Assembly: GCA_038253125.1 (NCBI GenBank)
Contig: JBBSHM010000088.1
Location: forward strand, 1-10,563
Length of the DNA stretch: 10,563 nucleotides
Origin: JAUJNH01 sp038253125
GTDB lineage: Bacteria; Actinomycetota; Acidimicrobiia; Acidimicrobiales; JAUJNH01
Direction of reading: 5' to 3'
Part shown: in pieces, positions 1-6,706 of the stretch
Layout of the letters: every line of letters starts with the position of its first letter
How positions within the stretch are numbered: position 1 is the stretch's first letter
Made by a program: the position numbers and the translations under genes
Notes under the pieces: model-generated
The model's database searches: none
Seen by the model: the letters and a program-made list of their open reading frames with translations, nothing else
Told to the model about the DNA's origin: nothing

Positions 1-432
1 GCGGCGTCGGGGACCGGCCACGTGCGGGTCGGCAACCTCTCGGCCCGGCGCGACCTGCTTGACGTCGAGGACGTGGTGCGGGCCTACCGGCGGCTGGCGG
101 TGGCCGGCTCGCCCGGCGATGCTTACAACGTCTGCTCCGGGGCTTCGGTGGCCATCGAGGAGGTGGCCCGGCGCCTGGCTGAGATGTCGGGGCAGTCGGT
201 GTCGGGCCAGTCGGAGTCGGGGCAGACGGTGTCGGGGCAGTCGGAGCCGGGCCAGTCGGAGTCGGGTGCCGGGCTGCGCCTGGTGGTGGACCCTGACCTG
301 GTGCGGGCCGTCGACGTGCCCGTCGTCGTGGGCGACAGCTCCCGGCTGCGGGCCCTGGGCTGGCAGCCCCGGGTGACGCTGTCCGAGACGCTCCGCCGGG
401 TCCTCGCGGACCAGCGCCTCAGGACGGGCTGA
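1..432 (+). CDS. GDP-4-dehydro-6-deoxy-D-mannose reductase-like protein, C-terminal part
   Basis: The reading frame is open from base 1 and the gene starts upstream of the window. The visible 143 residues are the C-terminal substrate-binding part of an extended short-chain dehydrogenase/epimerase. The signature reads VGNLSARRDLLDVEDVVRAY, then YNVCSG, then a DPDLVRAVDVPVVVGD-type stretch and LGWQPRVTLSETL. This order is typical of Rmd/Gmd enzymes that make GDP-deoxyhexoses such as GDP-rhamnose. The Rossmann fold and the YxxxK catalytic site would lie upstream and cannot be checked. Between the helix ending RRLAEMSG and the strand LRLVVDPD there is a low-complexity insert of S-G-Q-S/T-E/V units encoded by a 15-bp tandem repeat, where relatives usually have a short loop. 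Product specificity (reductase versus 4,6-dehydratase or another epimerase) is an inference. The neighbouring glycosyltransferase fits a role in envelope sugar supply. Confidence 0.75.
   Translation, partial: AASGTGHVRVGNLSARRDLLDVEDVVRAYRRLAVAGSPGDAYNVCSGASVAIEEVARRLAEMSGQSVSGQSESGQTVSGQSEPGQSESGAGLRLVVDPDLVRAVDVPVVVGDSSRLRALGWQPRVTLSETLRRVLADQRLRTG
187..267 (+). repeat. 15-bp coding minisatellite, five copies plus a partial
   Basis: Units begin at 187, 202, 217, 232 and 247, followed by a 6-bp partial copy at 262. The consensus is TCGGGGCAGTCGGAG, with single-base changes between copies. Because the unit is a multiple of three it stays in frame and encodes SGQSV, SGQSE, SGQTV, SGQSE and PGQSE. 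It sits in what should be a surface loop of the reductase, so copy-number change by replication slippage would alter loop length without breaking the frame. Confidence 0.9.
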
Positions 433-493
433 GGCTGACCCGCCGAGCCAGGCCGTGACGACGACGAGCCAGCCGTAGGCGGCGCATGCCGGG
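433..493. other. Short convergent intergenic gap
   Basis: This gap lies between the stop of the reductase gene and the stop of the minus-strand coiled-coil gene. GAGCCAG occurs twice as a direct repeat, but I see no convincing hairpin with a T-tract, so no terminator is called. Confidence 0.5.
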
Positions 494-886
494 TCAGGCG
501 GCGAGGAGCGAGCGAACCTGGGAGGCGGCGGCCTCGGCGGCCTGCCGGGCCGAGGCCACGACGGCCTGGAGATGGTCGGGGAGGCGCTGCTCCACCTCGT
601 CGAGGCGGCCCTCCAGCTCCTTGGTCATCGGCTCCAGCACGTCCTCCAGGTTCGAGACGGCCTTGGCCGCCTGGATCCTGAACTCGCTCAGCTGGATGCC
701 GAGCACGCCGGAGAGGTCCTCGACCTGCGCCTTCACCGACGCCTCGAGCCGATCGCGATCGGCGGCAACGGTGCTGCCGAGATCACGGCGGGCCACCTGG
801 GCGCGCTGGAAGCCGAGCACGCTCAAGCCGACGGCGACGTAGGCGGTGTCCTTGAAGGTCTGGGTGAAGGTCGGGGTCACGTCCAT
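494..886 (-). CDS. Small coiled-coil protein of unknown function
   Basis: A 130-residue protein that I cannot assign to a characterised family. The N-terminus has a short hydrophobic stretch (DTAYVAVGLSVLGF, about residues 12-25) followed by QRAQVARRDLG. The remaining roughly 95 residues are strongly helical and charged, with heptad-like spacing (EASVKAQVEDLSGVLG, LEDVLEPMTKELEGRLDEVEQRLPDHL) and an Ala-rich end. The look is of an apolipoprotein/phasin-like or membrane-apposed coiled coil, but that is only an analogy. I chose ATG at 886 over the in-frame TTG at 895, because a strong promoter pair lies so close that transcription would begin about 2 nt before the ATG. The gene is divergent from the glycosyltransferase operon and convergent with the reductase. 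Coding on this strand is supported by its amphipathic pattern; overlapping frames on the other strand look like shadows. Confidence 0.7.
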   Translation of the reverse strand: MDVTPTFTQTFKDTAYVAVGLSVLGFQRAQVARRDLGSTVAADRDRLEASVKAQVEDLSGVLGIQLSEFRIQAAKAVSNLEDVLEPMTKELEGRLDEVEQRLPDHLQAVVASARQAAEAAASQVRSLLAA

Positions 887-894
887 GGCTCTCA

Positions 895-923
895 ACGCTA
901 CGAGGCACCGCTAACCTTTGCAA
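895..923 (-). promoter_or_regulatory. Sigma70-like promoter for the coiled-coil gene, probably leaderless
   Basis: On the minus strand, TTGCAA (918-923) is followed after exactly 17 bp by TAGCGT (895-900). Transcription would begin around 887-888, essentially at the ATG at 886. The TTGCAA hexamer is its own reverse complement. No good Shine-Dalgarno precedes the ATG (only GAGAG), which fits leaderless translation. Confidence 0.55.
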
Positions 924-978
924 GCGCTCTGCTGCCGGGACGTCCTTGGGTGTCCGCCAGCCCGGAAGGTGCCGGGTC

Positions 979-984
979 TAGCCT
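979..984 (+). promoter_or_regulatory. Putative -10 box for the glycosyltransferase operon
   Basis: TAGCCT ends 11 nt before the ATG at 996, so a transcript starting about 7 nt downstream would have a leader of only a few nucleotides. There is no purine-rich ribosome binding site before the ATG. No convincing -35 hexamer sits at the expected distance. This supports choosing 996 rather than the upstream in-frame TTG at 918, whose extra 26 residues do not resemble a GT2 N-terminus. Confidence 0.4.
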
Positions 985-995
985 CGCCTTCCCGT

Positions 996-3900
996 ATGGA
1001 CGACCTCACCGCCGGTCAGCCGGCGCTGGAAGAGGCCCCGCCCGTCGTCGCCGTCATGGTGGTCCGTGACCCGGGTCCCTGGTTCGAGGACGCCCTCGCC
1101 GCCCTGGCCGCCCAGGACTACCCGGCCCTGTCGATCCTGGTGATCGACGCCGCCAGCGCCGCCGACCCGACCGAACGGGTGGCCGCCGCCGTCCCCTCGG
1201 CCTTCGTCCGCCGGCTGCACGCCGACCCCGGCTATGCCGCGGCTGCCAACGAGGTCCTGAAGGTCGTGAAGGGCGCTTCTCACCTGCTCTTCGTGCACGA
1301 CGACGTGGCTCCGGCCCCCGACGCCGTCCGCTTGCTGCTAGAGGCCGCCTACCGGGGCAACGCCGGCATCACCACCCCGAAGCTGGTCGACTGGGCGGAC
1401 CCCGACCTGCTGCTCGCCGTCGGCGAGTCGGCCGACCCGCTCGGCCGCCCGGTCAGCTTCGTCGAGCCGGGCGAGCTCGACCAGGGCCAGCACGACGCCG
1501 AACGGGAGGTGCTGGTGGCGCCGGGCGCCTGCCTGCTGGTGCGCACCGACCTGTTCCAGCGGCTGGGCGGCTTCGACCGGGCCGCCACCCTCGGCGGTGA
1601 GGACGTCGACCTGTGCTGGCGGGCCGCGGTGGCCGGCGCCCGCACCGTCACCGCACCCGCGGCCCGCGTCCGGCATCGTGCCGCCCTGACCAACGGCGAG
1701 CGCCGCAGCCCCCAGGGTGACGTGCGCCGCCTCGACCTCCAGCACCGATTGCGGGCCGCCCTGGTCGCCGCCACACCTGTCGGGTTCCTGCTCACGCTGG
1801 CGCTGGCCGGGGGCACGGCGATCCTCGAGGCGGGCGTGGCCCTGGCCCTCGGGCGGCGGACGAACGCCCGCCTGGCTCTCGGCGCCTTCACCTCCAACCT
1901 CGGCTCGCTCGGCGGCATCCTCGGCTCCCGGCGCCGCCTGGCCGGCCTGCGCAAGGGCGGCGACCCGGCGTCGGTGCGTCGGCTCCTGGCCCGGCGGGGC
2001 CGGCTCGGGGCGCTGGTGCGGGAGGCCGCCGGCAACGAGGGTAGCGACCGCACCGGGGCCGAGCTGCTGCGCCAGGGGCTCGGCGGGTGGTGGTCAGTCG
2101 GGCTGCGCCGCCACGTCCTGGCCCTGCTGGGCCTGGCCGCCGTGCTCATCTTCGGCAGCCGGCACCTGCTGCGAAACCCGATGCCCGAGCTCGGCTCGCT
2201 CGCCTCGCTCCCCGGTGACCCGCTCCAGCTGCTCCGCAGCTACCTCGGCGGCGCCCGCCCGGCCGGCCTCGGCGGTCTCGGCGGCGTTCCCGCCGCCTTT
2301 GCCGTCCTCGGCCTGGCCAGCCTCGCCCTGCTCGGTGGCACCGGGCTCGTCGGCACGCTCCTGGTGCTGGGCTCGCTGGCCGCCGGGGTGGTAGGGGCAG
2401 CCCGGCTGGCCCGGCCCGTCGGCAGCGGGAGGGCCACGGTGGCGGCCACCATCGCCTACGCCGCCGTGCCGCTGTGGCCTGACTCCCTGGCCACCGGCCG
2501 CCTCGCCGGTCTCGTGGCCTACGCCGCCGCGCCGTGGCTGCTGCTGCGCCTGTTCCGGGCCACCGGCCTGGCGCCCTTCGGCGCCGACGCGCCGCCCGAG
2601 GACGGCGGCACGAGCGACGTCAGCCTGGCCCAGGCGGCCCGTCGGGCTCGCCACCGGACCGAGTCTGACCAACCGACGCCAGCCCTGGTCGGCGCCCGTG
2701 TCGGCGGCGGACTCGGCGGCGGCGCAGACGGCGGTCCGGCCTTCGAGCCCTTCGACCCCGGCGAGCTCGAGGGCCTCGACGGGCCGCCGCTCGCCCTTCC
2801 CGACGGCGGATCCACCAGCGGTGAGGCCCTGACCGCGGTCGGGGCCCAGCACGCCCTCGACGAGATGGGCGCCTTTGACGACGATGTCGACCTGGACGAC
2901 CTGTCACGGGCCAGGGTCCACCACCGGGGCAAGGCGCCCCGCCGCCTCGAGCCACCCAGGGCCCCGATCCGCACCCGCCTCCAGCAGGCCGTGAGCGTGG
3001 CCCTCATCCTGGCCGTGGGCACCGCCCTTGCCCCGTCCCTGCTGCCGGCGGTGGCGGTCGCCGTCCTCGGGATGCTCGCCAGCGTGGTGTTGGCCGGCGA
3101 GGTCCCGGCCATGATCCGCGCCGCCCGCACCGCCGCCCTCGGAGCCGTCGCCGCCCTGGTTCTGCTGTCGCCGTGGAGCGCCGACGTGCTCCGAGCCGGG
3201 CAGTGGTCGGCCATCACCGGGCCTGCCGGCCCGGGCGCGGAGGGCCCCCGGGCCATGGACCTGCTGCGCATGTCAACCGGTCCGCTGCTCGCCGGGCCCC
3301 TTCCGCTCCTGCTCCTGCTCGCCGCCCTGCTGCCGCTCATGACCGGGCGCTCGTGGCGGGTCACGTGGGCCGCCCGCTGCTGGGCCGTGGCCCTGGTCTG
3401 CTTCGTCGTCGCCTTTGTCAGCGGCCGGGGCTGGCTGGGTTTGACACCACTCGACCCGGCGGTGCTGCTGCCCTTCGCCGCCGCCCCGGTGGCGCTGGCC
3501 ATCGCCCTTGGGGCCGCAGCCTTCGAGGTCGACCTGCAGGGCTTCTCCTTCGGCTGGCGTCAGCTCGCCTCCCTGGGCGCCGCCGCGTCGGTGGCCGTCG
3601 CCTGTCTGCCGATGCTGATCGGTGTGCACAGCGGGCGGTGGGGCGCCCCGTCCCGCAGCCACGCCGACGTCCTGTCCTGGATGCCGGACAAGGCGGCCGA
3701 CGGAGCCTTCCGGGTGCTGTGGGTCGGTGACCCCGCCGCCCTGCCCCTCACCGGCTGGCGCCTGGAGGACGGCCTGGCCTTCGCCACCTCGCGCAACGGG
3801 CCGCCCACCGCCGCCGACCAGTGGGCCGGCCCTGAGCGGGGCGTCGACGACCTGCTGGCCGGTCCGGTGCGCAGCGCCCGCCGCGACGGCCTGGTCGACC

Positions 3901-4760
3901 TCGGCCACCGGCTCGCCCCCTTCGGGGTCCGCTACGTGGTCGTGCCACTGCGGGCCGCCCCCGTCGGCTCTCCCGCCCGCCCGGTCCCTGCCGACCTCCC
4001 GGCCGCCCTCGGGGCCCAGGTCGATCTCAGCCAGATCGACACCAACCCCACGCTGCTGGTCTATGAGAACGCGGCGTGGGCACCGATCCGGGCCCAGCTG
4101 CCCGCCGAGGCGGCCGGCGCCGCCCGCAACAAGCGGAGCGACCCGGGCGCCGTCGAGCTCAGCGAGAGCCGGCCGGTGCTCGCCCCGACCAGGCCCGGGT
4201 CGGCCAGCTTCCGGGGCGACGTCGACGCCGGCGAGGTGCTGGTGGCCGAGGCGCCCAGCGCCCAGTGGGAGCTGAAGGCCGGCGGCCAGAGCGCCCGGCG
4301 CCACGGCGCCTTTGGTGTCATGGGTTTCACGGTGACCTCCGCCGGCGCGGCCACGCTGGGTCTGCGCACGCCCCTCCTGCACTACCTGGCCCTGCTCGTC
4401 CAGGCCGTGCTGTGGCTCGCCGCCCTGTCGGTCGTCTCCGGCGGCGCCCTGGGCCGCAACCGCCCGCCCCGCAGTGCCCGGCACCTGCGCACCTCGGACT
4501 CCACGGCCGACAGGCCCGCCGACGCCGGGTCAGGGGTGGTGCTGATGCAGCCGGTGGGGGGCGCCCACCTGCGAGAGAGGCGCTCGCCCGGCCGATCCGG
4601 AGCAGGCTCGCAGCCGGCTGAACCGCCCGCGGCGCCCAGCCCGACCGACGGCGACGGCCCGGCAGCTCGCCCCGGGCTCCTGCGCGACACGGAGAACACA
4701 CAGGTGACCGACGGTCGCGGTCCCACCGCCGGCAGCGGGGGAGGCGCCGATGATCGGTAG
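996..4760 (+). CDS. Family 2 glycosyltransferase fused to polytopic membrane domain
   Basis: A 1254-residue protein. Residues 16-230 form a GT2 (GT-A fold) domain: VVAVMVVRDPGPWFEDALAAL, a VIDAAS strand, HDDVAP at 101-106 with metal/nucleotide-binding Asp102-Asp103, and GGEDVDLCWRA with the likely catalytic-base region Glu202-Asp203. The rest is a membrane domain with hydrophobic segments near 262-285, 372-390, 431-468, 480-520, 662-700, 711-728, 763-783, 790-810, 820-843, 856-877 and 1126-1148. A hydrophilic, Gly/Asp-rich insert spans 525-655. A soluble, probably extracytoplasmic domain spans about 880-1125, and a Pro/Arg-rich tail follows 1150. The PELGSLASLPGDPLQLLRSYL stretch after the segment at 372-390, and WPDSLATGRLAGLVAYAAAPW, recall large actinobacterial GT2 proteins found next to DUF5719 genes. 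It likely transfers or exports an envelope sugar; donor and acceptor are unknown. The stop overlaps the next start. Confidence 0.85.
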   Translation: MDDLTAGQPALEEAPPVVAVMVVRDPGPWFEDALAALAAQDYPALSILVIDAASAADPTERVAAAVPSAFVRRLHADPGYAAAANEVLKVVKGASHLLFVHDDVAPAPDAVRLLLEAAYRGNAGITTPKLVDWADPDLLLAVGESADPLGRPVSFVEPGELDQGQHDAEREVLVAPGACLLVRTDLFQRLGGFDRAATLGGEDVDLCWRAAVAGARTVTAPAARVRHRAALTNGERRSPQGDVRRLDLQHRLRAALVAATPVGFLLTLALAGGTAILEAGVALALGRRTNARLALGAFTSNLGSLGGILGSRRRLAGLRKGGDPASVRRLLARRGRLGALVREAAGNEGSDRTGAELLRQGLGGWWSVGLRRHVLALLGLAAVLIFGSRHLLRNPMPELGSLASLPGDPLQLLRSYLGGARPAGLGGLGGVPAAFAVLGLASLALLGGTGLVGTLLVLGSLAAGVVGAARLARPVGSGRATVAATIAYAAVPLWPDSLATGRLAGLVAYAAAPWLLLRLFRATGLAPFGADAPPEDGGTSDVSLAQAARRARHRTESDQPTPALVGARVGGGLGGGADGGPAFEPFDPGELEGLDGPPLALPDGGSTSGEALTAVGAQHALDEMGAFDDDVDLDDLSRARVHHRGKAPRRLEPPRAPIRTRLQQAVSVALILAVGTALAPSLLPAVAVAVLGMLASVVLAGEVPAMIRAARTAALGAVAALVLLSPWSADVLRAGQWSAITGPAGPGAEGPRAMDLLRMSTGPLLAGPLPLLLLLAALLPLMTGRSWRVTWAARCWAVALVCFVVAFVSGRGWLGLTPLDPAVLLPFAAAPVALAIALGAAAFEVDLQGFSFGWRQLASLGAAASVAVACLPMLIGVHSGRWGAPSRSHADVLSWMPDKAADGAFRVLWVGDPAALPLTGWRLEDGLAFATSRNGPPTAADQWAGPERGVDDLLAGPVRSARRDGLVDLGHRLAPFGVRYVVVPLRAAPVGSPARPVPADLPAALGAQVDLSQIDTNPTLLVYENAAWAPIRAQLPAEAAGAARNKRSDPGAVELSESRPVLAPTRPGSASFRGDVDAGEVLVAEAPSAQWELKAGGQSARRHGAFGVMGFTVTSAGAATLGLRTPLLHYLALLVQAVLWLAALSVVSGGALGRNRPPRSARHLRTSDSTADRPADAGSGVVLMQPVGGAHLRERRSPGRSGAGSQPAEPPAAPSPTDGDGPAARPGLLRDTENTQVTDGRGPTAGSGGGADDR
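4736..4744 (+). promoter_or_regulatory. Ribosome binding site of the DUF5719 gene inside the upstream gene
   Basis: GGGGGAGG lies 5 nt before the ATG at 4750 and inside the last codons of the glycosyltransferase gene. It decides the start of the downstream gene and, with the 11-bp overlap, indicates translational coupling. Confidence 0.7.
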
Positions 4761-6141
4761 CCGCCGGCTGGTGGTGGTCGGGCTGGCCGTGGCCGCCCTC
4801 GCCGGCGCCGTCGCCGCTGACCGCCTGGACCGTCCGCCCCGCCCCGCCGCCCGGGAGGCGGCCGAGCCGTCCACCGGGCCGACCATGGCCCCGGCCGAGG
4901 CGACCTCGGCGGCCTGGTACTGCCCGGGAGGGCCGCTGGCCCGGATCGACCAGGCCGAGGTCAGCGTTGCCCTGGCCAACACCACCGCCCGTCCCGTCGC
5001 CGCCCGGGTCACGGCCCTTCCCGTCTCGGGCACGTCCGACCCGGTCGAGAGGCGGGTTGACGTGCCCGCCCTCGGGTCGACCACGGTCCGCCTCGGTGAC
5101 CTGCTGGGCGGGGCCAAGCCCGCCGGGGCCAGCATCGTCGGGCCCGGCGGGGTGGTGGCCCAGCAGTCGATCAAGACCCCCGAAGGCTCCGTCGCCGGCC
5201 CGTGCGCCTCGGCCGCCTCTGACCGATGGTACACAGCCGCCGGCTCCACCGCCGCCGGATCCAGCCTGCTGCTGGCCCTGCTGAACCCCTTCCCCGACGA
5301 CGCCATCGTCAGCCTGGCCTTCTCCAGCGACCAGGGCCGGGCCGTGCCGGGCGACCTGCAAGGCGTTGTGGTCCCTGGGCGGTCGGAGCTGGTGGTCGAC
5401 GTGGGCGAGCACGTCCGTCGCCGCGACGCGGTGTCCGCCGAGGTGGTGGCCCGCCGGGGCCGGCTCGTGGTCGGGCGCAACTTCCGCCAGGGCACCGCCA
5501 GCAGCACGGCTCTGGCCGCGTCGTCGGCTGCGGCCAGCTGGTACCTCCCCGGCGGGGTGCGGGCCGACGGGGTCACCAACCGCCTCGTGGTGGCCAACCC
5601 CTCCGACCAGGACGCCCAGGTCAGTGTTGAGCTGCGGCCGAAGGACGGGGCCATCGAGCCCTTCACGCTCTCTGTCCCGGCCCAGGATCGGGCCGAGCTG
5701 AACCTCGACGACGCCCGGGTGCCCAAGGGTGTGCCGTACTCCATCGCCGTGCGCTCCCTACAGGACGTGCCGATCGTGGTCGAGCGCTCGACCGCAGGCC
5801 GGACGGGTCGCAGCGACGTGATGGGCGGCCGCGTGCCGGACCGGGCCTGGGTGGCATCCGCCGTCGCCCCCGGCCCTGATGCGCTGGCCATCTTCAACGC
5901 AGGCGAGGGCCAGGCCGAGGTCACCGTCACCCCGCTCGACGGAGCCGGCGCCGCCCTGCCCGGCGAGCCGCTGCGGGTCGACCCCGGCGTACGGGGCAGC
6001 CTGCGGCTGGACGACAAGCCGGCGTCCAAGGGGGCCGCCGTGCTGGTCGAATCCAACCAGCTGCTGGTCGTCGAACGCGACAGCGGCGACGGCGCCCCCA
6101 CCCAGGGCGGGGCCGTGGCCGCCGCCCTGGGACGGCGCTAG
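4750..6141 (+). CDS. DUF5719-type exported repeat protein
   Basis: A 463-residue protein with an N-terminal signal/anchor (positively charged RR, then hydrophobic 7-23) and a Pro/Ala-rich linker (about 27-50). The rest resolves into four beta-rich repeats that each open with Trp: WYCPGG at 56, WYTAAG at 160, WYLPGG at 264 and WVASAV at 367. The period is 104, 104 and 103 residues. Each repeat continues with a strand such as VSVALANTTARPVAARV, LLLALLNPFPDDAIVSL, RLVVANPSDQDAQVSVEL or ALAIFNAGEGQAEVTVT, suggesting stacked Ig-like or beta-sandwich units outside the membrane. The only two cysteines are C58 and C152, both in the first repeat region. The gene overlaps the glycosyltransferase gene by 11 bp. 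The family name comes from recognising this gene order in actinobacteria together with the WYCPGG start; molecular function is unknown, and a partner role in envelope glycan assembly is inferred. Confidence 0.75.
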   Translation: MIGSRRLVVVGLAVAALAGAVAADRLDRPPRPAAREAAEPSTGPTMAPAEATSAAWYCPGGPLARIDQAEVSVALANTTARPVAARVTALPVSGTSDPVERRVDVPALGSTTVRLGDLLGGAKPAGASIVGPGGVVAQQSIKTPEGSVAGPCASAASDRWYTAAGSTAAGSSLLLALLNPFPDDAIVSLAFSSDQGRAVPGDLQGVVVPGRSELVVDVGEHVRRRDAVSAEVVARRGRLVVGRNFRQGTASSTALAASSAAASWYLPGGVRADGVTNRLVVANPSDQDAQVSVELRPKDGAIEPFTLSVPAQDRAELNLDDARVPKGVPYSIAVRSLQDVPIVVERSTAGRTGRSDVMGGRVPDRAWVASAVAPGPDALAIFNAGEGQAEVTVTPLDGAGAALPGEPLRVDPGVRGSLRLDDKPASKGAAVLVESNQLLVVERDSGDGAPTQGGAVAAALGRR

Positions 6142-6173
6142 CAGACGGCGCTGAAGACACCCAGCGAAGAGCC

Positions 6174-6180
6174 GAGGAAG
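6174..6180 (+). promoter_or_regulatory. Ribosome binding site of the thioredoxin-like gene
   Basis: GAGGAAG lies 8 nt before the ATG at 6189, in the 47-bp gap after the DUF5719 stop. The short gap and lack of a terminator support co-transcription. Confidence 0.55.
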
Positions 6181-6188
6181 CGCCGCTG

Positions 6189-6647
6189 ATGGAACGACTG
6201 CTGGTGGCCGTCGCCCTGGTGGCGGTGGTGGCGGGCGTCGCCGTCGTCGTCGAGCGGCGCCAACGGCCCGACGCCCCGTCCCAGCCTCGGCGCTGGCCCA
6301 AGCCCGCCCAGCTCGACCGGGCCGACTTCGGCGGCACCGCGTCGCCCTGGCTCGGGGCCCTGTTCACCTCGGCCACCTGCGATTCGTGCAGCCGCATCGA
6401 GCAGATGGTCAGGCCGCTGGCCTCATCGACGGTGGCGGTGGCGGTGCTCCCCTGGCAGGAGAACAAGGCGCTCCACGACCGCTACGGCATCGAGGCCGTC
6501 CCCTGCTTCGTGCTGGCCGACGAGGAGGGGGTGGTCCGCTGGGGGGTGGTCGGCCGAGACATCACCGCCACCGACCTGTGGGCGGCGGTGGCCGAGGCCC
6601 TGATTCCCGGCTCCACCCCGGCCGACCCCGGCCGCCCCGGCCCATAG
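6189..6647 (+). CDS. Membrane-anchored thioredoxin-fold protein
   Basis: A 152-residue protein. Residues 4-21 are a hydrophobic anchor (LLVAVALVAVVAGVAVVV) followed by a basic/proline-rich linker. The thioredoxin fold then starts at LDRADF (42-47). The redox motif is C64-D-S-C67 in LFTSATCDSCSRIEQMVRPL. The cis-proline is Pro105 in YGIEAVPCFVL, with an unusual third cysteine, C106, right after it. The strand/helix end (VVRWGVVGRDITATDLWAAVAEAL) is typical of the fold. Topology suggests the domain faces the periplasm-like side, as in ResA/TlpA-type thiol oxidoreductases. It is the last gene of the operon, and its likely partner is an exported cysteine protein; the DUF5719 neighbour with two cysteines is a candidate. 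Direction (oxidase, reductase or isomerase) cannot be decided from sequence. Confidence 0.8.
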   Translation: MERLLVAVALVAVVAGVAVVVERRQRPDAPSQPRRWPKPAQLDRADFGGTASPWLGALFTSATCDSCSRIEQMVRPLASSTVAVAVLPWQENKALHDRYGIEAVPCFVLADEEGVVRWGVVGRDITATDLWAAVAEALIPGSTPADPGRPGP

Positions 6648-6706
6648 GAGCGTTCTTAAATAGTCGGCTCGGCTGCCATGAGCGTTCACGTCATCGCAGG
6701 TCAGCA
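6648..6706. other. Gap between thioredoxin-like gene and proposed left end of the insertion sequence
   Basis: Noncoding. It contains an unusually AT-rich run for this genome, TTAAATAGT at 6656-6664. It also holds an imperfect hairpin (ATGA 6678-6681 with TCAT 6691-6694, CG/CG inside, one bulged G, TTCA loop). If the insertion sequence begins near 6705 this is native chromosome; if it begins near 6656 it belongs to the element. GAGCGTTC occurs twice here, at 6648-6655 and 6680-6687. Confidence 0.4.
6698..6706 (+). repeat. 9-bp direct repeat shared with the candidate bridge RNA loop
   Basis: AGGTCAGCA occurs here, at the proposed left junction, and again at 6843-6851 on the 5' side of the second loop of the candidate RNA. 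Its last six bases recur at 8389-8394 near the right end. By chance alone a 9-mer repeat in about 300 bp is not rare, so its value rests on position. Confidence 0.5.

Noticed and set aside
187..267. CRISPR-like array
   Set aside because: Units are 15 bp, directly adjacent with no spacers, and in frame within a gene; this is a minisatellite.
572..1069. Plus-strand open frame opposite the coiled-coil gene
   Set aside because: It covers the divergent promoter region and the start of the glycosyltransferase gene, and lacks a ribosome site and family motifs.
2094..2852. Long open frames on the minus strand across the glycosyltransferase gene
   Set aside because: They are shadows caused by very high GC; composition is Arg/Pro/Gly-rich without domain motifs.
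6648..6687. GAGCGTTC repeated at 6648-6655 and 6680-6687 as a possible target guide
   Set aside because: The second copy lies within a small hairpin only about 25 nt from the possible end, too close to be the target guide of a normally arranged bridge RNA, and no right-side partner was found.
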